Source of the DNA: Acheta domesticus
Lineage: Eukaryota > Arthropoda > Insecta > Orthoptera > Gryllidae
Direction of reading: 5' to 3'
DNA length: 64,000 nt
NCBI GenBank assembly: GCA_031308135.1
Contig: JAHLJT010000631.1
Location: 8,251,286 to 8,315,285, forward strand
Below the pieces are notes generated by a model that was given only the letters and a program-made list of their open reading frames with translations, did not search any database and was not told where the DNA came from. Made by a program: the position numbers and the translations under genes. Positions 60,337 through 64,000 of this stretch are shown here, piece after piece. The stretch's first letter is position 1; each line of letters begins with the position of its first letter.

Positions 60337-61334
60337 ATGGCAAACCACAATCAGACACCGACAGAAGAAACAACAGCAAAAAAACGACGAGCTCAGTAAG
60401 TGACGTCAGTTGCAACGAACGCACATCTTGAAATAATTGAATGTTTCATACATGAATACGATGTTTTCAAATGGTGCATGAATTGATTTTTCACAGAGAC
60501 ATCCACATACATGGACAGCCATTCGATAAAGAGGAGCACGACATGCTTGTCGCGCCCGATTCAGATGAGGATGAGCTGGCGGATGCATTCGCTCTCGCCA
60601 TTCCTCCAGTCACGCAACCAGAATCGCAGAGTTTAGAAATGGTTCTGCCATTCAAAAAACAGAAGCCAGATTCTGTAAGGGCCCACTATTTTAATCAAGC
60701 CGACGGCGAAGTCGTAAAAGTAAACGTGAGACCCGACTGCACCGTCTACGTGTATAAGCGGCTCAAAGCCCTAAAGTAAGTCATTGTTATCTTATAGTAT
60801 AAACATACAACGTAGCACTAAAATCGTTTTCTCACTAAAGCGTTAAAATTTTTTTTGTTATAGTCCATGGGAGGAGATGTCAGCTAAAGCGGAAAGTGAA
60901 AATACCCGATTAAATTTTGGCAATATTCCCAAAGGTGTATTTTTTGAAATTACCGGCATACAACTCATTATTAGCACGAAATTCGATAAGGAATCCTACG
61001 TTGCGACGATAGGAGATGGTCTTTTCGGTCTTCTTACCAGCGAGGTATGTAAACGACCGCGTGATGAAATTCAAAGTTTTTTTTACATGTCATGAATACT
61101 TGTACTTGTACTTACATGTTTTGTCATTCTTCGTTTCAGATTTACACCCCTCATCAAATCGATTACGGAGGAGCAATTTCTAAAAGAGCGACCACACCTT
61201 ACCTACCTAGGCGTAAACGAAAACAATCAAGCCAACGTCGTTCTAATATACAAAAAAAAACGATCTCCATCGACCCAAAATATGGTCGTATATCAAAAGT
61301 ATGTTTATCAAATATGGAATTTTGTAACAAGTAA
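60337..61334 (+). CDS. Spliced four-exon gene of unknown function, viral-like element
   Basis: Four exons join in perfect phase with consensus splice sites: 60337-60395 (donor GTAAGT), 60497-60775 (TTTTTCACAG acceptor, GTAAGT donor), 60864-61044 (GTTATAG, GTATGT) and 61140-61334 (CGTTTCAG), giving 237 aa. The protein starts MANHNQTPTEETTAKKRRAQ (a basic patch that could be a nuclear signal). It has an acidic stretch SDEDELADAF, then a predicted beta-rich region (VVKVNVRPDCTVYVYKRLKA, GVFFEITGIQLIISTKF). The C-terminus is strongly basic (RRKRKQSSQRRS). AATAAA at 61363-61368 follows the stop by 28 nt. It is transcribed divergently from the polymerase across about 0.5 kb. No family recognised; a DNA-binding or regulatory protein would fit its charge pattern. 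Confidence 0.75.
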
Positions 61335-61362
61335 AAAAAATTGTCATAACTAATTAAAATAT

Positions 61363-61368
61363 AATAAA
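61363..61368 (+). terminator. Polyadenylation signal AATAAA of the four-exon gene
   Basis: AATAAA lies 29 nt after the TAA at 61332-61334, and AT-rich sequence follows; a normal distance for a compact viral gene. Confidence 0.65.
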
Positions 61369-61734
61369 CAATTAAATATGTCTATTGAAATATTTCATTC
61401 ACTTTCCTTCCCCCACCCCAAAAAATAATCCGCAAATTAAAACTTAAAATAAATAATGAAATATTAAAATAACTTACTGTTTCTTGCACTGGCGCGTATT
61501 TTTGAAATGTGTTGCTTATCTGCTGAGACTGCAAATCTGCAACAAGGAGACGTAGACTTAGAACACTGCTCTAAGAATGACATTACATAAATTTATGTAA
61601 AAAAATTATTGTAAAAAATTATTGTAAAAAAAACACTTACTATTCCGTCTCCGATGTCAATACGGTGTCGATTACGCTGCGGCGTATGACGTCCACGGGA
61701 AAATACCTGGCGGCACAGCGTCTTCTTTGGATCA

Positions 61735-62290
61735 AGCTGTAGTGCAAAGGATTTGCCATCGCGAAAACAAACGAATCAAAAATTCACGGACCGAAACGCA
61801 CAGCGCCCTGTATTGAACTGAACAACGCTTCATAATGTGCATTCGCTGCGGACCGCGGCGCTCGCGAGCGCTATCACCCGCCGACATCCGTTCGCCGAAG
61901 TCGCGCAATCTTATCAAGCGACTTCCGTTCGTTGTCCTTGGACGGCGCGCTGCGCTCGCAGCTGCGCTGGGCGGCATCGCCTTACCACCCACGAGTGCAC
62001 GCCTTTGCGCTCTAGTGGCGAACGCGGGAAACGCACCGTTCGCTGTCCTTGGACGGCGCGCGGCGCTCTCAGCAGCGCTGGCCGGCTACCCATGCGTGCA
62101 CGCCTGTGCGCTCTAGTGGCGAACGCGGGAAACGCAGCTCTAGTGCTAACGTGACGGTAACGAGAGCGCGCATGTGTACTGATTCTCTCACTCCTGAACT
62201 CCGCGCTGGCTCGCGTTCGCTTGCGTTTCCCACGTTCGCCACTAGAGCGCACGTGCGTGCACTCATGGCAGTGCTAACATGCAGTTCTTT
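61735..62290 (+). repeat. Second copy of the CpG-hairpin repeat
   Basis: TGTAGTGCAAAGGATTTGCC at 61738 and the CGCTTCATAATG-GCATTCGC unit at 61826 repeat the sequences at 53958 and 54046 in the same orientation, with small indels. The hairpin arms GCGCTCTAGTGGCGAACG occur twice and their inverse CGTTCGCCACTAGAGCGCAC at 62234-62253. It separates the four-exon gene from the structural-type genes. Confidence 0.85.
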
Positions 62291-62536
62291 ACGAAAGTTC
62301 TCGCGTTCGGACTGTCCCCCTGTTCGACGCCCGTGTCGCTCCTTATGTTTGTGAAAAAAAAGAATTATATAATTATATTCAACTTGATTCAATTTAAAAA
62401 ATAAAAAACTTGATACAAAATAAATAAGTAAATAAAATAATAAAATAAATAAAATAAATAAAATAAATAAAATCAATAAATAAATAAAATAAGTTTCAAG
62501 CTTTTATTTTACCTCATTATCAGGCTATAAGAGCTA
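62291..62536. other. AAAT-rich spacer before the fibre-like gene
   Basis: Includes an AAATA(A) microsatellite at about 62420-62490 and the TATA-like AGGCTATAAGAG at 62522-62533. Confidence 0.5.
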
Positions 62537-63538
62537 ATGAAATTCAATTCATTAAAAACATTTTTAACAATTTTGATGTTTTTTTTTTTCCTTCAAAAGC
62601 CGTACGCAGAAATCCAAACGCTCAGTCGCAAGAAAGTGATGGATGTTTTCGGACATATAGTTCGTGCGCGTCACGTCGTCACGAAGCGATACGTCGATGA
62701 ACAAATCGATGGTGTTGTGAAGCGCATGAGGAGATATGATGATGATGATGATGAGTCTGTGGTGAAAGAAAGCGGACTCGATGCTCTCGAGCGGAAGCTC
62801 TCTATACGTTTCGGAGAACAGGAAAACAGATTAAAAACGTTCGCGAAGAACGAATGCAATGCGCTCGCGGCCGCGCACGAAAGCAAGTCTGCGGAAACCG
62901 TGAAAAAACAAAATAGCGAACTCGATGCTCTCGAGAAGAAGCTCTCTACGCGTGTTGATCAACAGGAGAAAGACTTAAAGGCGTTCGCGAAGAAGGAATG
63001 CAGCGCGCTCGTGGCCGCGCACGAAAAGAAAATTCCTTCCAAACTCTTGGACACGTTACCGCTCGTCGGCTCGTCCGGTCATTACAATTTTCACAACAAA
63101 CTTCTTCGCAAAGTAGGCGCCGGCACTGCCCCTTCGGACGTGGCGATTAAGTCGCAATTAGATGACACGCTGGCGGATGCGAAAAAACACGCGGATCAGC
63201 TGTTTCACGCGCATAAAGAACTAGTCAAAAACGACTATTCTAATCTCGACACAAAGATAGAAAAAAAATTGAATGACACGCTGGCGGTTGCTAAAAAAAC
63301 ACGCGGAGGACCTTTTCACGTGCATAAAGAACTAGTCAAAAAGGATAATGCTAACCTCGAAACAAAGATAGAAAAAAAAATTAGACCAGCTCGAGGCGCG
63401 TGTGTCGAGTTTCATTGACAACATGATAGTTTATCACAATAAGTTGCAGCATGAAGTCGCTGTCGATAAAGAAAATTTGGAAAAGCTCAATGAGCGTCTG
63501 ATTAGGAAAGGGATAACTTGGGCAAAAGATGATATTTA
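62537..63538 (+). pseudogene. Coiled-coil fibre-like protein with TK-x-YVD motif, one frameshift
   Basis: The frame reads RHVVTKRYVDEQIDGVVKRM, then two repeats of LDALE(R/K)KLS-R-QE---LK-FAKNEC-AL-AAHE. A globular SGHYNFHNKLLRKVGAGTAP follows, then two repeats of LNDTLA-AKK--hAHKELVKNDYSNLDTKIEKK. Heptad spacing predicts a long coiled coil. TKRYVD and NFHNK-L motifs are typical of trimeric tail- or fibre-type proteins, so a virion fibre is my inference. An A-run at about 63370-63378 shifts the frame; the coiled coil then continues in another frame (LDQLEARVSSFIDNMI to a stop at 63536-63538). Start is uncertain: ATG 62537 lies only ~12 nt after a TATA-like box, ATG 62576 is in frame, and TTTTTTTCCTTCAAAAG at about 62584-62600 could be a splice acceptor. 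Confidence 0.6.
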
Positions 63539-63574
63539 AAGGAGACCGCCTTGCGTCCGTGTGTTAGTTCCGTC

Positions 63575-64000
63575 ATGGTTCGCACAGTGTGTAGAACGAC
63601 TACGACGAGAGAGTGTAAGAAATTGTTCGGTCCGGCGAGGAGGGCGCGGAGCGGCGCCGATTCTCTCCCTGGCGCCGTCATCACCCCTCTGACCGGTCGC
63701 GGCATGTTTTTGCGAGGTCGATGCGTCGGCGGACCCTGTAGGAAGTCGGCTCGGCTGCGGGGGAGAGGCGTACGGAGGAGGAAAGGAAGAACGGTGAAAG
63801 GGAGAAGGAAGAGTAAGAGAGGCGGCTTCCTTCCCGCCCTCATTCCACTCATTCCCTCCATCCTAAGCGGGCTGGGCGCGCTGGGTGCTGTCGCAGGCGG
63901 CGCTTCCGCTATCGCGAACGCCGTGACAAACGCCAAAAGCAAAAACCGAGAACTAGCGGAAATGATGCGCCATAACAAGGTCATGGAAGGCTCCAAAAAA
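63575..64000 (+). CDS. Basic protein X-like virion protein, open to the window end
   Basis: From ATG 63575 (MVRTVCRTTTTREC) the frame is open for 142 codons to the last base, with no stop. The first half is very basic (VRRRKGRTVKGRRKSKRGG). It is followed by a hydrophobic stretch GGFLPALIPLIPSILSGLGA, then AVAGGASAIANAVTNAK and EMMRHNKVMEGS. A basic DNA-binding half followed by a GG-FLP-LIPLI hydrophobic segment is the layout of adenovirus core protein X, and related proteins occur in adintoviruses and Polintons. The GG before FLP could be a viral-protease-type site; that is inference. It starts 36 nt after the fibre-like frame. Confidence 0.7.
   Translation, partial: MVRTVCRTTTTRECKKLFGPARRARSGADSLPGAVITPLTGRGMFLRGRCVGGPCRKSARLRGRGVRRRKGRTVKGRRKSKRGGFLPALIPLIPSILSGLGALGAVAGGASAIANAVTNAKSKNRELAEMMRHNKVMEGSKK

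Larger units (their letters stand above)
53880..64000. mobile_element. Endogenous adintovirus/Polinton-like element, right end outside the window
   Basis: A GC-richer, gene-dense block differs from its AT-rich surroundings. It contains a Maverick/adintovirus-type DNA polymerase B (minus), a PPxY protein (minus), a four-exon gene (plus), a coiled-coil fibre-like protein (plus) and a protein X-like basic protein (plus). Repeats rich in CpG hairpins lie at 54042-54760 and 61735-62290. No integrase, major capsid, packaging ATPase or protease is inside the window; these would be expected further right if it is a full element. The polymerase has four frameshifts and the fibre-like gene one, so the copy is probably an old integration, or the assembly has homopolymer errors. 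Confidence 0.75.

Overview
The window is AT-rich animal nuclear DNA. Split genes with GT-AG introns, TTAA-flanked and hAT-type transposons, Ty3/Gypsy and LINE retroelements and insect-type family members point to an arthropod, most likely an insect with a large, repeat-rich genome. No species can be named from the sequence alone.

Host genes fill the left 30 kb. On the minus strand at 846-2113 lie the first exons of a Bora (Aurora borealis) homologue. Head to head with it, an 11-exon HMGXB4 homologue (HMG-box protein with the conserved C-terminal domain) runs from 2922 to 16872. A compact IMP4 gene (Brix domain, U3 snoRNP), carrying one apparent 1-nt frameshift, is nested in HMGXB4 intron 1. 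Tail to tail with HMGXB4, a complete 5-exon LANCL3-like gene occupies 29153-25507 on the minus strand. Introns and spacers hold decayed transposons: an IS630/mariner-type transposase, a TTAA-flanked piggyBac relic, a Tigger/pogo-like relic, LINE 3' ends, a hAT MITE with a perfect 8-bp target duplication, foldback MITEs and a degenerate ~300-bp tandem repeat.

From 32.7 to 45.9 kb there are two Ty3/Gypsy elements in opposite orientation. Element A (minus, 32686-40351) has both LTRs, PBS, PPT, gag, protease, RT, RNase H and integrase, but is interrupted by a frameshift and two stops. Element B (plus, 40460-45872) is a relative whose RNase H is fused to the last ~16 nt of its 3' LTR by a deletion, while the 4-bp target duplications remain. 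From 46 to 53.3 kb come a TTAA-flanked repeat complex, a foldback MITE and two broken LINE reverse transcriptases.

The right end (about 53.4-64.0 kb, running off the window) is the most unusual part. It is a GC-richer, gene-dense insertion with a broken protein-primed-type family B DNA polymerase of the Maverick/Polinton-adintovirus kind. With it are a PPxY-bearing unknown protein, a four-exon spliced gene of unknown function, a coiled-coil fibre-like protein with TK-x-YVD motifs, and a truncated-by-window basic protein with an adenovirus protein X-like hydrophobic tail. CpG-rich repeats with perfect 20-bp inverted repeats lie on both sides of the polymerase cassette in direct orientation. 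I read this as an endogenous adintovirus/Polinton-like element that is at least partly decayed.
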